Shown here: one piece after another, positions 24,410 through 36,464 of the stretch
Layout of the letters: each line of letters begins with the position of its first letter
Position numbering within the stretch: position 1 is the stretch's first letter
Assembly (NCBI GenBank): GCA_964016985.1
Contig: OZ024828.1
Span: 80,894,033 to 80,958,032 of the forward strand
Direction: 5' to 3'
From: Anodontia alba
Taxonomy: Eukaryota; Mollusca; Bivalvia; Lucinida; Lucinidae
DNA: 64,000 nt
Notes under the pieces: model-generated
What the model saw: only the letters and a program-made list of their open reading frames with translations
The model's database searches: none
Told to the model about the DNA's origin: nothing
Position numbers and translations under genes: made by a program

Positions 24410-24740
24410 GTATATATGGTAGTTATCCCCATGCTTTAGCGATTGGGATATTGTGAACGCCTGTGTCCGTCCCCGTCCGTCTGTCCGTCCGTCCGTCACG
24501 CTATCTCCTCTTAAACCACTAGGAGGAATTCAACCAATTATGCTACATGATTTCCCCGCGTGGTAAAAGTGTGCGAGTGCAACATTACTTTTCCGTCCGT
24601 CCATTTGACCGTCATGTTATCGCCTCCTAAACTACTTGACATACATGTATTTAACAAAACTTGCTACATGACTTCCCCACGTGATAAGGTGTGCGAGAGC
24701 AACATTATTTTTTCATCCGTCCGTCCGTCACGATATCAAC
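24410..24740 (+). repeat. CCGTCCGTC repeat, two tandem units
   Basis: Two units of about 150-160 bp, each with a ccgtccgtccgtcac run, ctcctaaaccact and gtgtgcgagagcaacatt. An inverse single unit is at 39840-40035. Confidence 0.82.
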
Positions 24741-25075
24741 AACATTAGCACCGAGGTTGGAATTTTGCGATAGCGTGCCATAAACTGCGCAATCTAGTTT
24801 TCTATGTGTTAGGACGCTTACATTTACATTGTCAAATAAATGTTGTGCAGATTACAGCTATGTTTTACAAGGGAAAATTACGAAACACAAATTTAGCATT
24901 ATAATCTAATGTTTATCTTCTTTATTAGCTAATTTTGCACATGCACAGATGTAGGCCTATCCGGTATGCTTGTTATTTTCAATACCAACAGCATTCAGTA
25001 CTGAAAAATAGTAATTAGACACCATAAATTATTATCAGAATTGGTTCCGAGTTGCTAGAGAACCTCGACTAAACA

Positions 25076-25275
25076 NNNNNNNNNNNNNNNNNNNNNNNNN
25101 NNNNNNNNNNNNNNNNNNNNNNNNNNNNNNNNNNNNNNNNNNNNNNNNNNNNNNNNNNNNNNNNNNNNNNNNNNNNNNNNNNNNNNNNNNNNNNNNNNNN
25201 NNNNNNNNNNNNNNNNNNNNNNNNNNNNNNNNNNNNNNNNNNNNNNNNNNNNNNNNNNNNNNNNNNNNNNNNNNN
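25076..25275. other. Assembly gap of 200 Ns
   Basis: Exactly 200 N characters. A round number suggests a placeholder of unknown true length. It separates contig 1-25075 from contig 25276-64000, so order and orientation of the two rest on scaffolding evidence alone. Confidence 0.99.
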
Positions 25276-25349
25276 TCCTACCTCAAAGAAGATGCTGCGG
25301 AAGAGGAAACAGAAGATGTTGAAGTTCCAACAGAGAAGAAATTGTTCTG
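25276..25349 (+). CDS. Gelsolin-family exon, 5' end lost in the assembly gap
   Basis: Open reading from the first base after the N gap to donor gtaaat at 25350. The peptide starts SYLKEDAAEEETEDVEVPTE, then KKLF, and two leftover bases (tg) join t of the next exon to give Cys. The frame is supported because the joined product reads KLFCVSDASGK, the standard start of a gelsolin repeat (KLYRVSDASG-like). The acidic stretch fits an inter-repeat linker. Its acceptor and all upstream exons are hidden in the gap or missing from the left contig; none was found between 5353 and 25075. The intron to the next exon is 12.2 kb. Confidence 0.8.
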
Positions 25350-25717
25350 GTAAATCTGGTTTCTTCTTTCAGTAATTTAAAGCTTAACTCTTTCAACACT
25401 TAGTTTCTGAGTTGGAATATTCCATATTTGAATTTTGGCATGTCCATTGTTAACTATAGGGGTGACTGCACAAAATCCAAAATAGAATGGCAAACAGTGT
25501 GAATCCAGATGAGACGTCTCGTAACCGTCTCATCTGGAGTCCCTTTTTGCATAGATATCTGTTTTGGTCCGCAGGGATGAAAGGGTGAAAAGAGAGACAG
25601 CTAGTCAGCAGCAGACAAAATAAGCAAAAGGCATTTCGGTTTGTTTTTGTCTTTATGTATTTTCTATATTGTGATAAAAGACATAGTTGTGAATTTCAGT
25701 CGCATCCTTCTGCCTGA

Positions 25718-26012
25718 CATCACGAAAACACGCCTATATAATGTTTACCCCCTTAAACCCAACTTTTATATAGTAAAACTGGGGTTTACAGGGGTATTAA
25801 TTATTTTTCTTGTTTCTGCTCAAAAACATGGATTGTGGGTACTCGTTAGAACCGCCTCGCCGAGGTGGTTCTTACGAGTACTCACAAACTATGTTTTGAG
25901 CAGGAATATGAAAAAATATCAAAGTTTTTTTAAAATGAAAATTTCCAGTTTTAAGAAATTTTCTGAAAAGGTGAAATTTTCTATATATTGGCATAAGCGT
26001 GTTTTCGTAATG
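25718..26012 (-). mobile_element. Palindromic element copy 9, in the first gelsolin intron
   Basis: Full-length copy in reverse orientation, 370 bp into the 12.2-kb gelsolin intron. One palindrome arm has substitutions (gaggtggttcttacgagta). Confidence 0.9.
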
Positions 26013-27932
26013 AAACAGGCAGAATGTTTCATTAGATCACTAGATTACTAACGGAAAAGTCAGTACAAAATATATACAAATGAACCGAATATAATGTTAC
26101 TGAATATGTTAGCATTTTCCAAAATTTGGTCCACACAAATTAGATGCTCAATAATGGCCGTTAACGAATTTATAATCAGATAAGACCATGTCATTCTTCA
26201 GTCTCGTTGTAGTTTGTTTAATTTTCCTCCTGTGTGATTGATTTTCTATGTTCTGTGATTGTTGCTTTCCAGACATCTTTATTATTACTTAACATGTGAG
26301 ATAAATGACCCAGACCCTCATGGGTTGACGTGTCGTTAAACTTGAACTCCTCACCACTTATACTGTGAATAAGAAATATGTCAGTAATAATTCTAAAAAA
26401 TCTTCAGAAACTTTCCATACATCTGATTTTCCCGAATATCATGTAACCGTCTTGTGATTCTAGTCCAGCGGGTTTTTCACGACACAGGCCAGATTAAAAG
26501 AAATTTTCATGCTTATTGCAGTGATGTATGTAAATAAATAAAATATGCCGTCTTGCGAGAAAAAGTCTTTGGACTCTCCATCGAATCAATCAGTAAGCAT
26601 GCCCGGCCCCTTAGCGAAGCCTAATGTATAGTAATTAGACTTAAGTTTTAGACTGAAATGTGCACTACAGGAAATTGTCCTTTCGGTTATCTTTGAAACA
26701 TACATTCTAAAGGACGATACAGAGTCTGGCGTTTATATATAGTAGCATGGCTTAAAATGATTATCGGTCAGACATCATACGCCCAAGGAGTGAAAAATAT
26801 CTCAGGTTTAAAGTCATGTGACTGACATGATCTTCTGGTAATACTGTATAAAGCACAATAAATGCACATAGACACGTGCCTGACAATGACACCACATGAC
26901 AAAACCTGCCTTATATCACAACTGTTCTAAAGGCCCATCACCGATTACATATTCAGGTCATGTGACGGAAAGAACACATTTGACTGGTTTTAAAGGGGAA
27001 AAACGAAATATTGTTAAAAAACGTATCTGAGATGCAAAATCTTGTCAAACTCGTGCCTTTTGGTGCAAATATGTTCAAAATCGTATATAAATAAGAAAGT
27101 TATCAAGGTTTGGGATATCAAAACAGACATTATAAAGCATTAACCAAAAAGGCAAAACATAAATAAACATTTTTCGCAAAACTGTTTCACCCGTATAATT
27201 GTTTTTAATTATGAATATTTTCAAACGTTTAGAAGCTCATTTTGCTTTGGTGATTTTTTTGAAATTTTTAAACATCTTTAACTTATTTAATTTGTATTGA
27301 TAAAGGTACACCAGAATGCATGATTTATCAAGACACTCTTCATCAACCTTGCGTTTCCCGATCTAAGAGTTTCCATCAGCCTCTAGTACCTTTATCATAA
27401 TTCCATTTTCTGTCTGTATGAAAAGGAGTTAATCACAAACAATCATTCCTGACATTTAACATACATGAAATACAATGCATACCAGTAAATGACTATTTTA
27501 TGCTTTATTGTTGTTTTATTACTTGCTGGACGAGTTCGTTCATAATTACAAATAGTATTACCTTTTCTCTTACCTTCTTTTACACAGATTATTTTTCACT
27601 TAGACAACATGTTGGTCGAAATAACAGTCATGATAATTAAGATGGTGCATGTATGTTTGTGCGTTTGTATGGACGAAATGTAAGGCAACATACATACCAA
27701 TATCGTGATGTGTATGTCGTATTTAGCATAAGTGTCTGGTCGTTAGCAAATATTGTAGTGCCAGATCGTATCTGATAAGGCTCTATACTGTTTGCAAATC
27801 ATACAGCAGATTTTAGACAGGGCAACATATAGTAAAACAGTTATTTTAGAGTAAGTGTGTTATTGAGGTATGTTGCCCGAACATTTAGGGTATATACGGT
27901 ACTTTCTTGATATTGTAGAATGATTCCCATTG
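26013..27932. other. Gelsolin intron, no exon seen
   Basis: A SINE-tail fragment (catgggttgacgtgtcgtta) at about 26319-26338. The rest is AT-rich without recognisable elements, apart from an inverse gggcaacata/tatgttgccc pair at 27820-27883. Confidence 0.65.
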
Positions 27933-28200
27933 CATTACGAAAACAAAACACGCCTATTCAAATATATTGAAACTTTTACACCTAAACGAGGAATTTTTCA
28001 GATAAAAAAATCAGATTTTTTTTTATATTTCTGCTCTAAACATATATTGTGGTACTCGGCGAGGCGGTTCTAACGAGTACCCACAATCTGTATTTTTAAG
28101 CAGAAATAAGAAAAATAATGTATACCCCTGTAAACCCAAGTTTTACTATGTAAAAGTGAGATTTAAGGGGGTCAAGTTATATATGTATGTTTTCGTGATG
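27933..28200 (+). mobile_element. Palindromic element copy 10, with arm deletion
   Basis: Forward copy in the gelsolin intron. A 14-base segment of the left palindrome arm is missing, giving gtactcggcgaggcgg. It also has a small insertion in the left terminus (gaaaacaaaacacgcc). Confidence 0.9.
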
Positions 28201-30726
28201 AACACTTATTTTGTGTGTTGTTTCAAAATTGCCATGATGCATTTTGTTTAAGGGGACTGGATACGCTTTGTAGATTTACCCCTCCTTTCCAAATGTTGGT
28301 AAAACCAACTTTACTTGTAATGTGCTCTTGGTTACAATAAAGAACTTTGTACAAAAACAACACTGTGAGAATTTTAGCAGAGCAAACAAATAATCGGCAA
28401 TAGTTGTCAATTCCATAGCTGTTCCGTAAATCTCTGTAAATCCAATCGGAAACTTCGATCACATGACCAGTCATTTGTTGGCAGAAAACAATGGTCATTG
28501 CTTACAAACCGTGTCGATCCTCCGTGATAGAGGATGCAAATGCACACCATCACCGCTGTTTGCAAATGATTGGAAATCTCTAATGCAGTTAGATAGCCTT
28601 TTGTCTGTTTATATTTCTGTTTTATTGACGATTTACGGGCGCTACCATCTGAATTTTTACCAGCATTGGATTGGTCGATATATTTATCATGGATTTGGCT
28701 TCGACAAACAGTAGTTAATTTCCATATCGGCTCCAATGGTTTCGTAGTTAAATTGACTATTAATTAAACGCTCCATAACAACGGGCCTCGAATCTTTGCG
28801 TAAAATGGTATATGCAAATCATTCTCCTGGTGTGGCAGTGAATGAATGTATAAAATATAACTCGTATATTTCATGTAATGAGCCGCAAGATGAAAAGAAG
28901 ATATGTGTAGACAAAGAAGGCCTGGATCAGCATGTGCATTCGCAATGTCTTTATTTTCCGTTTACAGAAGCACTGGGCATAATAGAGTAGAATAAGCCCA
29001 GAAACAGATTACATTGAATGCACAGGCTTATCTGTGATTCCGATGGACATACACATCATGCAGCACATGTCTCTTGTTGCAGCCCAGATATATTCTGATA
29101 ACTGAGATTAAATGTTTTGTAATTTGTTATCTGAAATTTCAGCGTACAGTAAGTAGCATAAACTGTTTGAGAGCTGGCAGTATTATTCAGCAAACATATG
29201 ACATAGCTTTAATTGTGGCTGAAATGTTTTACTGGAATGGTGTGTTCAAAGAAGTTTGGCATTGTCTGTATATCTGATATTGTAACCTTGCATTTTTGTA
29301 GAATGCTAAATGCTCAACAATATTTAGCACAGTATTATTAATACCACCAAAATTATATAATGAGTTTTATCAAACTATCCGCTATAGCTTTATACATTGA
29401 TAAACATATAGGTATAGTATAATTTAAAATAAAAACCAGATTACCCAGGAAATGCCACAATCACAAAAAACCGCAGCCTTCCCAAGGTACCAGAAGTAGA
29501 CGGAAAGAATAAAAGTAAGACAACTGTACAAGAAAAACTGTCTTTCTAGGTAAGACATTGCTCCTTATTAGCCTCTTATTATTGTGAGTACATGCTAAGG
29601 CTAGGTGTTAGCTTCTAAGACAATGTTTCTTCGTTGCTTTTAAGGAAAGAAACAGTTCCACTGTCATTGTATTGTCTGTATGAAAAAGCATTAAAACAGA
29701 TTAGATCTGAAATGTTATATTCCATTTAGTGAATTCAATGAATATTCACACAGACGTTCTTGTACACTGCATGATGTATTCATTATAGATTTACTAAGGG
29801 AAGTGTGTAGATTTGGTAGATTTTCACAATTTCTTTACAAGGAGACAACTTTGATGTCTGGCTGTTTGCTTTCCTGCAAACTACACCACTTCTGGAAATG
29901 AGTTTATTCAAAGAGGAGATAGTGGTTTTCCCAAATGGAGCAAATTCTTTCCTTTAGAGTGGAACCCTTTGCTGAAGGGAGGCAAATCATTTTGACATAA
30001 TTACCTCCCTTGAAAGTGTATCGTCTCTCCTTAGTGACGTGTAGAAACAGTAAAACACGTAAACAAAACCGAAGACTGTCAATAACACTGAATAAATAAG
30101 AAAAAATGTTCATTTAAAGTCCAGAGCATTTAAGTTGTGTACAATTGACAGTTATCGATTGGACATTCTTTCGTACGTGGCATGATGTTCTCATAACTGA
30201 CAGTTGTTGAAACTCATAGTGGCTTTCCTGTTTGAAAGTTTGTTCCGAATCGCCGCTTGCTTTATATTCAAGTATTGATCCATATGAAAATTTCGTGTGT
30301 TATTTATCCCATTCAGATATACTGAATTGAAGTGATTTCCAATGGTGATGGTGTCTAAAACCTCAAGCTAATACAGAGTGTGTTGTTTTTGTGGTGTCAG
30401 CCTTGTTACTCCACGGCGTGTATATCTAGCAACGTATCTAAAAGAACCCACGAAACAAAAACTACTAATAACAGCATGCAACTACATGTATTAATTCCCA
30501 GTATTGGCGTGTCTACAGTAATGTTGGTTTAACATGAGAGTTTCGTCTTTGAAACCCGCGTTATATTCATACAATACATGCACATATATTTGGTGACTCC
30601 TCTACTGTATCAGCTAATGCAGCGTCATATATTTAGAAAGGTGCAAAGAAAATTGTGCTTGTGCTACACAGCTGCTGAAAAATTCGAAAGCCTATCAGTA
30701 ATATAATATCTGTAGTAATCCATGCC

Positions 30727-30730
<4 letters not shown>
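28201..30730. other. Gelsolin intron, no exon seen
   Basis: Two overlapping minus-strand frames (28223-28498, 28407-28736) lack splice context and domain motifs. Otherwise quiet AT-rich DNA. Confidence 0.6.

Positions 30731-30769
<39 letters not shown>
30731..30769. repeat. (GA)n microsatellite
   Basis: About 19 pure ga units in the gelsolin intron. Confidence 0.98.
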
Positions 30770-30771
<2 letters not shown>

Positions 30772-30991
30772 ATCAAATTATACAGCGTCCTACATTTAGA
30801 AAGATGCAAAGAAAATTGCGTTTGCATTAGTCTGCTTTTAAATAATTCGTCAATGCATTAGACTAATAATATATGTAGTTAGTTACACCTTGCGCATCAT
30901 ATGAATATACCATATACGTTGTTCTTACTAATAGGTGCTCATTTCTTGCGTGTAACAGTAAATGTACCTGAAAAAGAGGATAATAAACGAG

Positions 30992-31178
30992 TACAGTCGA
31001 CTCTCATTATCTCAAAACCAAATACGAGACATTTTGGTTTTAGATAACAGTAGTTTGAGACAAAAGAAGTTGAAATATAAGGAATAAATGACAAACTAAT
31101 CTAATATTGCCCTTTATTGAGTGTGATATAAGCAGTAGTTTGAATTATCAGTGTTTGAGATAACGAGAGTCCACTGTA
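30992..31178. mobile_element. Pogo-like MITE with TA flanks
   Basis: Inverted termini tacagtcgactctcattatc and gataacgagagtccactgta, each ending in TA, around 150 bp of non-coding AT-rich DNA. The CAGTCGACTCTCGTT-type terminus is characteristic of pogo/Tigger relatives of Tc1-mariner. Confidence 0.85.
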
Positions 31179-32207
31179 ATTGAATCTCAGTATCATGCCT
31201 AGTTGAAGATATTGATGTTGTGTGCATACTTGTGTTTCATTAAAACGTTAGACGGTACTAATTTAGATCATTAACTGACAAATACTGAACACTTGTTAAA
31301 TTCCATGAAATGAATGATTGCTGTCCAGTTTCAAGCTAGATTGATTACAGTGTTTAGGGGCTATGTTCTTTGCTTTTCTTTGCGAAGTAAAAAACGCGTT
31401 AAGCTGATTAGAAGCTCTCCTCGGTCGGCAGTCATGCCATAAGTAAATTACAGCTTCATTTTACAATTGTTTCGAGCTGAGTCTATTGTCGAATGACTGC
31501 ATTCTTTTGTCTTTATATCTAATATATTTTGTTTATTATGCTTTCATCATGAAACATTTTCTCAAAGATTTTGTTTTTCAAAGAAAACAAAAATAAATAA
31601 ATAAATAAATAAATAAAAAAAACATAAAACAATTGTGGTGATGTGCTGCAATATATAATATTTATAGCGTGCTCTTTGACCCTCTTAAATGATGGTAAAT
31701 GCGCCTCAGGCATCCTTATAAATTCTGAAAACAAAAACTGCAAATTCGCACAGCCTGACCAGTTTTCGGTTTATGTTCTGTTACTATACAATGACCCGGT
31801 ACTTCTTCAAGCGGAACACGAAGATTCTGATCAGACGGGGTATCCTTGGGCTGTTCTGTCTGCTTGGACACACGTTATAACATACATATCCTCATGCTGC
31901 ACTCATATCATAACTAATAGTTTCGTGGTCTGGCTTAGTATTATATTGTTTCAGACAAGTGACAAACAACTATAGTCTGATTCAGAATCGTAAGTTACAT
32001 AGATTAGGTACTGAGTCTTACTTTTTAAGAAATACCCAAGAGTGATTTACATGCAACACCTCGAGAATTTCTTTGTCGAGGCTAATATATATGCAGGTTT
32101 AGTTTCTAAACTCTCAAAGAAGAATAAATACGACATAAGGAGTATCTGAAGGTGTCAAATGACTTGATATGTTAATCTGTCTAAATGTCTCCATTTTTAG
32201 CTCACCA
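31179..32207. other. Gelsolin intron, no exon seen
   Basis: A (taaa)n stretch near 31590-31615 and a hairpin fragment near 31815-31840 (gattctgatcagac). Confidence 0.65.
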
Positions 32208-32209
32208 AG

Positions 32210-33730
32210 CCACGAAGTGGCTTAAAAACAAAAACAACTTTAAACGATATCTCCTCCTAGGCTAAAGGCTCGATTTCAAAATGAATACACAAAAATGTTC
32301 TACTTATCCCCTTTTACCAAAATTGGAAAAATGGTACCGCTCGTCGAAACGAAATGGCCGCAAGAACTAAAAATAGAAAACCTTTAAAAGAGATCTCCTA
32401 GGTCAATGGCCTGATTTCAAAACAATTTCACAGAAATGTTCCTTGGATAACTTCCTATCAAAATTGCGATGGTTCTCCTCCACTGAACCAAACGGCCACC
32501 AGAGCTGTAGAAGAAAACACTTGTGTAAATAACATCTCCTCCTAGGCCAATGGCATGATTTTAAAATAATCTCACAAAATTGTTTCTTGGGTGACCCTCT
32601 ACCGAATTGCTCAAACTGTTCCGCTCTGATGAACAAGATGACCACCAGAACTAAAAAGTAGAAAAAAGAAAAAAAGAAAACTCTTAAGAGACTTTTCCTC
32701 CTAAACTGGTGGATAGATGTAGTAATAATTTCACAGAAATCTTCCTTAGGCGACCCTCTTCCAAAATTTCTCAATCCGTTCCGCTCCATTGAACAAGCTG
32801 GCCAAGAGCTAAAAGAACAACAACCTATTAACGACTTCTCCTCCTAAAGTGGTGGATGGATTTTGAAACACAGGAGTGTTCCTTGGGTCGCCCTTAAACA
32901 AAACTGCTCAAACTCTTCCGCTCGGCTAAACAAGATGACCAGAAGAGCGAAAAAAAAAAAAAAAAAGAAAAAGAAAATTCTTTAAACAACTTTTCCTCTT
33001 AAACCGGTGAATGGATTTCGAAGTAATTTCACAGGAATGTACCTTAGGTGACCCTCTATCGAAAGTGCTGAAACTGTTCGCTCCATGAATAAGATGACCT
33101 CCAGTGCTAAAAATAGAAGAAAAATAAAACAACAACTTTAAATGAATTTCCTCCTAAACAGATGGATAGCTTTTGAAATAATTTCACATGACTCTTTCTT
33201 GGGCGACTCTCTTCCAAAATTGCTCAAACCGTTCAGGGTGTGGTCGGCTTTGGCAAAGGTGTCGTGTATCTGACGTCACCCGGACGTCCAACTGATACTG
33301 GCCTCCAAATAGGCAAGGCCTGCTTTCCTTGTAGCAACTAAGTGTAGAGGAGGAAAGTTTTCTATTTCTTCTGTCTCTTCACTTTCATTCATGTTCCTCT
33401 TTCTTCCCTGTCCCTCTCTTTCATCTTTTCCACTATCTTTTCTATCTCTTTACTCCCTTTCGCTGGAAGACGACACAAAATGACCCACAAGGGTTGACGT
33501 GGCGTTAAACCCCAACACAATAAAAAAATCAAACCATTCCACTCTGCTACATAAGGTGGCCGTTAGTGCTAAAACAGAACAAAAAAACCCCTTTAAACCC
33601 TTTAAACATTTAAACGACTTCTCCGGCTAAATGGGTGGATTGATTTTGAAATGATTTCACAGGAATGTTCTTTGGGTGTGCAGCTATCAAATTGCTTAAA
33701 TCGTTTCGCTCTGCAAGATGGCCGCAAGAG
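32210..33730. repeat. Tandem array, ~150-bp unit, about 8 diverged copies
   Basis: The landmark ctcctcctaaa recurs at about 32250, 32394, 32534, 32695, 32837, 32993, 33150 and 33621, spacing 140-160 bp. Each unit also has an aatgttccttgggtgaccct-like block and a gttccgctc..aagatggcc-like block. The array starts after a small hairpin (aagccacgaagtggctt at 32208) and is interrupted by the 294-bp insertion at 33235. On the minus strand several units translate to the same motif, RGSPKEHFCEI-like. Confidence 0.88.
33235..33528 (+). mobile_element. SINE-like insertion with 11-bp target duplication inside a tandem array
   Basis: A 294-bp insertion interrupts the ~150-bp array. Target duplication: tcaaaccgttc at 33224-33234 and tcaaaccattc at 33529-33539 (one mismatch). 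The 3' end reads gggttgacgtggcgttaaac then caacacaataaaaaaa. A related 3' piece occurs at about 26305-26350. The head lacks a clear A/B box pair, so the Pol III class is undecided. Confidence 0.85.
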
Positions 33731-33749
33731 CTTGAAACAGAAACCCGCC

Positions 33750-33870
33750 CCCCCCAAAAAAAAAAACAAAAACAAAACAAAACAAAACAAAACAAAACAA
33801 AAAAAAAAACAAAAAAACAAAAAACAAAAAAAAAACAAAAAAACAAAAACAAAGAAAAAACATTTAAATG
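33750..33870. repeat. A-rich (aaaac)n tract
   Basis: Degenerate aaaac/aaac repeats after a short poly-C. Gives spurious Lys/Phe-rich open frames on both strands. Confidence 0.95.
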
Positions 33871-33873
33871 ACT

Positions 33874-34029
33874 CAATTGCAAATTCTTTCTTGCTAAACA
33901 TAACTGAGCATGATAATTTCTCTTCATATAAACGAAAATGTTGTTGGCATTTTCATTCTTTTAAGCAGAGAAAATTTCAAGCTCAGCTGAGTTGAGCATG
34001 AAAAAAAAGGTTTTATAGCCTCGGGGCCT
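33874..34029. mobile_element. GAGGTTATAAA-ended hairpin MITE, partial copy C
   Basis: Only the right half is recognisable: ttcttgctaaacataactga and ctcagctgagttgagcatg, ending tttatagcctcggggcc. The left end is replaced by an A-rich tract. Confidence 0.75.
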
Positions 34030-34300
34030 GACCACTCTAAGGCGATAATTCTGAAATCGTTCGTCCATTGAATTACTTTGTAACCGCTGGCTTTGGAGTT
34101 ATTTTTGTTCCATCCTGTTTGCAACCTACCGTAATCACTTTGTATATCCGTTTATGTGTTTATCAGACCATCCTTTGGTCAATTCACAAAGTTTTCGTTC
34201 GGCTATATTTCCCCTGGTGTGTGAAATAGGCAATACGGTTGTGCATATAATTTATCACTTACCACAAATGGGATCCTGTTACACATATATTTTGATTTCT

Positions 34301-34509
34301 GGCCCCTATGCTCAACTCAACTGAGCATGAAATTTCAGTTGGTCATAAAAATAAAAATACCAATAATTAAAACATTTTCATGCTCAACTTTCGCTGAGTT
34401 GAGCATGAAAACAGTTTTAAAAAATTGTCAGTTTTTGAAGATTTATAAGCAGAATAAACTTCATGCTCAGCTGAGTTGAGCATGAAATTTTTTTTATAAC
34501 CTCAGGGCC
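34301..34509. mobile_element. GAGGTTATAAA-ended hairpin MITE, copy D
   Basis: Three tgctcaactcagctgagcat-type palindromes in 200 bp (34308, 34380, 34465) and the right end ataacctcagggcc. It lies 270 bp from copy C, so the family appears in close pairs twice in the window. Confidence 0.82.
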
Positions 34510-34578
34510 TGATCTACATTACAAATTGTTTGCAGTGTAGATATGCTGAGCTGTTCAGCCTAGGTTCATCAAAATTTG

Positions 34579-34890
34579 TACAGTGAACCCTCGTTACAAC
34601 GACAGCATTTGTTCCGAAAGATGTTGCCAATAAAATGAATTTGCTGTTGTACAGACTACTTAATGAGCAGATTGATATGTAAGAAATGTCTTGTTTTGTT
34701 CATATTTCCTCATAGAACATGTGTTTTGCATATTTGTTAGAATCGCCTCGATTAAAGTATTAAATACAATATTCTTGCATAATTTGTGACTTATTGTTAC
34801 CTCTCAAGCGAAGGTTTCATGACAGTCAGATTGTCATTATAACGAATTTTGTCGTTGTATCGAGTGTCGGTATAAAGAGGTTTGTCTGTA
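34579..34890. mobile_element. Pogo-like element, diverged
   Basis: Ends tacagtgaaccctcgttaca and aaagaggtttgtctgta. The inner parts repeat the 'no TSD-distinct' theme of nucleotide-state blocks (ttataacgaa). It contains ttagaatcgcctcg at about 34737-34751, a half-arm of the palindrome core seen in the 15-copy family. Confidence 0.65.
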
Positions 34891-35034
34891 TGTGTAATTT
34901 TGAGAGGTTGATGGGTTGCATAACTTAGGTAAGGGATTATGACGCTGTCTATGACCTATATTAGATACACCAATACATTCTGGGTATATCGTTTGAACTA
35001 TACATCCTAGGCTGATACCCTTTGGTGTGTGGGT

Positions 35035-35358
35035 ACGTCTCAAAAAATAATCTGTCCATCCGTTTGTCTGATTTCCATCTGTTGGTCATACACGATTCTT
35101 TTCGTGGTGATGTCTCCTATAATGTTTGGCCTAGGCATTTCATTGTATGAATATAATATATCATATGCCACAGGTAGGTCACTGTGACTTATATTTTGAC
35201 CTCTGGCCTGTATGTAATTTTAAAAACTTATCCCGGGTATACCTCCTGTATTGTATGCCATAGGTTGTTCTTATTCGGTGTTTATATTTACGTCTGATGA
35301 TTGCAGTATATCGCATACCATAAGTGGGTCTATGTGACCTATATTTTGATCTACTTAC

Positions 35359-35444
<86 letters not shown>

Positions 35445-35935
35445 TCTCGGGTATTTGTCCTGTTTTGTATACCCTAAGCTGGTTTGATTTGATGTTTAAA
35501 TATGTCTTATGAATGCAGTATATCACATACCATAAGTAGGGCATTGTGACGTATATTTGACATCTTCTCTGTATTAAAGAAAGAAATATCTAGGATATTT
35601 GCCCTGTGCTGTGTGATATAAGCTGATCAAATTTCAGTGTATAGATACATCTTGTAAGCAGGTCACCCTGAGCTGTATCATGATATCTGTCCTGTATTAA
35701 AGAAAAGTTGTCTCCTGTCTAACGTTTGGCGTACACTGACAAAAATGTGCATAGGTAGGTCTATTGAAGTTATTATATTGTGTATTGTCAGTAGGTTACT
35801 ATAACCAATATGGTGACCTCTGACCTACATTGTATAATACAGAAAAACTTAGCAACATTATAATTCCTATACCGTATGGTCTGTGCTGACCAAATTTGGT
35901 GCATAAATACATCTACTGAAGCGCGTTTATAAGAT
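35035..35935. repeat. Tandem array, ~150-170-bp unit, with embedded CA microsatellite
   Basis: About six diverged units share cagtatatcacataccataa, gtaggtcactgtgac, tatattttgacctctggcct and cctgtattaaagaaa. An 80-bp (CA)n tract sits between units two and three. The structure (core repeats plus microsatellite) resembles the pearl-type elements described in bivalves; that link is inference. Confidence 0.78.
35362..35441. repeat. (CA)n microsatellite
   Basis: About 40 uninterrupted CA units, inside the tandem array at 35035-35935. Confidence 0.98.
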
Positions 35936-36464
35936 AGCAAAAACAAGTAAATACACGTTTCATCTGGTGGTATGGAGGACTATTGATGGCTCTGCATTTC
36001 GAAGGGCTTTCGGAATGTCGGTTGTCTAGAATGGTTGTTCTTTCTATTTATCTAATTTGCGATCACCTCAATTAGAGGAGAAAGGGAGCTGTCCGCTTGG
36101 ATAGTCGTTGAGCTTGATTTTCTAGCTGTGGATGTTTCTGTTCGTTGGATATTCTTCTCGGCATCTTTTGAAACTTTCCGTGTTAATCGTAACTACCTTA
36201 AATGCAGACTCTCAGACGAACAGTATAGACTGATCAGGTCTACACTGTTTTTACATTCTTTCAGCACGATTCAAGCACATAAGTAGTTAGTCCAAATGAT
36301 TTGTTCGGACAATAAGGGGATGACACTTCTTGCAAGAAGATAATAACAGTGCTTATATCACAATTTTGCTTTAGTATTTAGCATAAATTAAATAATTCAT
36401 TACAATACATAATGGTAAAGAGCTGTCCAAGAAAAAACTGTTCATAGAACCTACCAGGAGGAAA

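Noticed and set aside
28223..28736. Two overlapping minus-strand frames (91 and 109 codons)
   Set aside because: They are in different frames of the same DNA, with no motif or splice signals; composition is like the surrounding intron.
33602..33995. Phe- or Lys-rich frames on both strands
   Set aside because: Produced by the aaaac tract at 33750-33870.
35179..35544. 121-codon minus-strand frame with a long Cys-Val run
   Set aside because: Translation of the CA microsatellite inside the tandem array.
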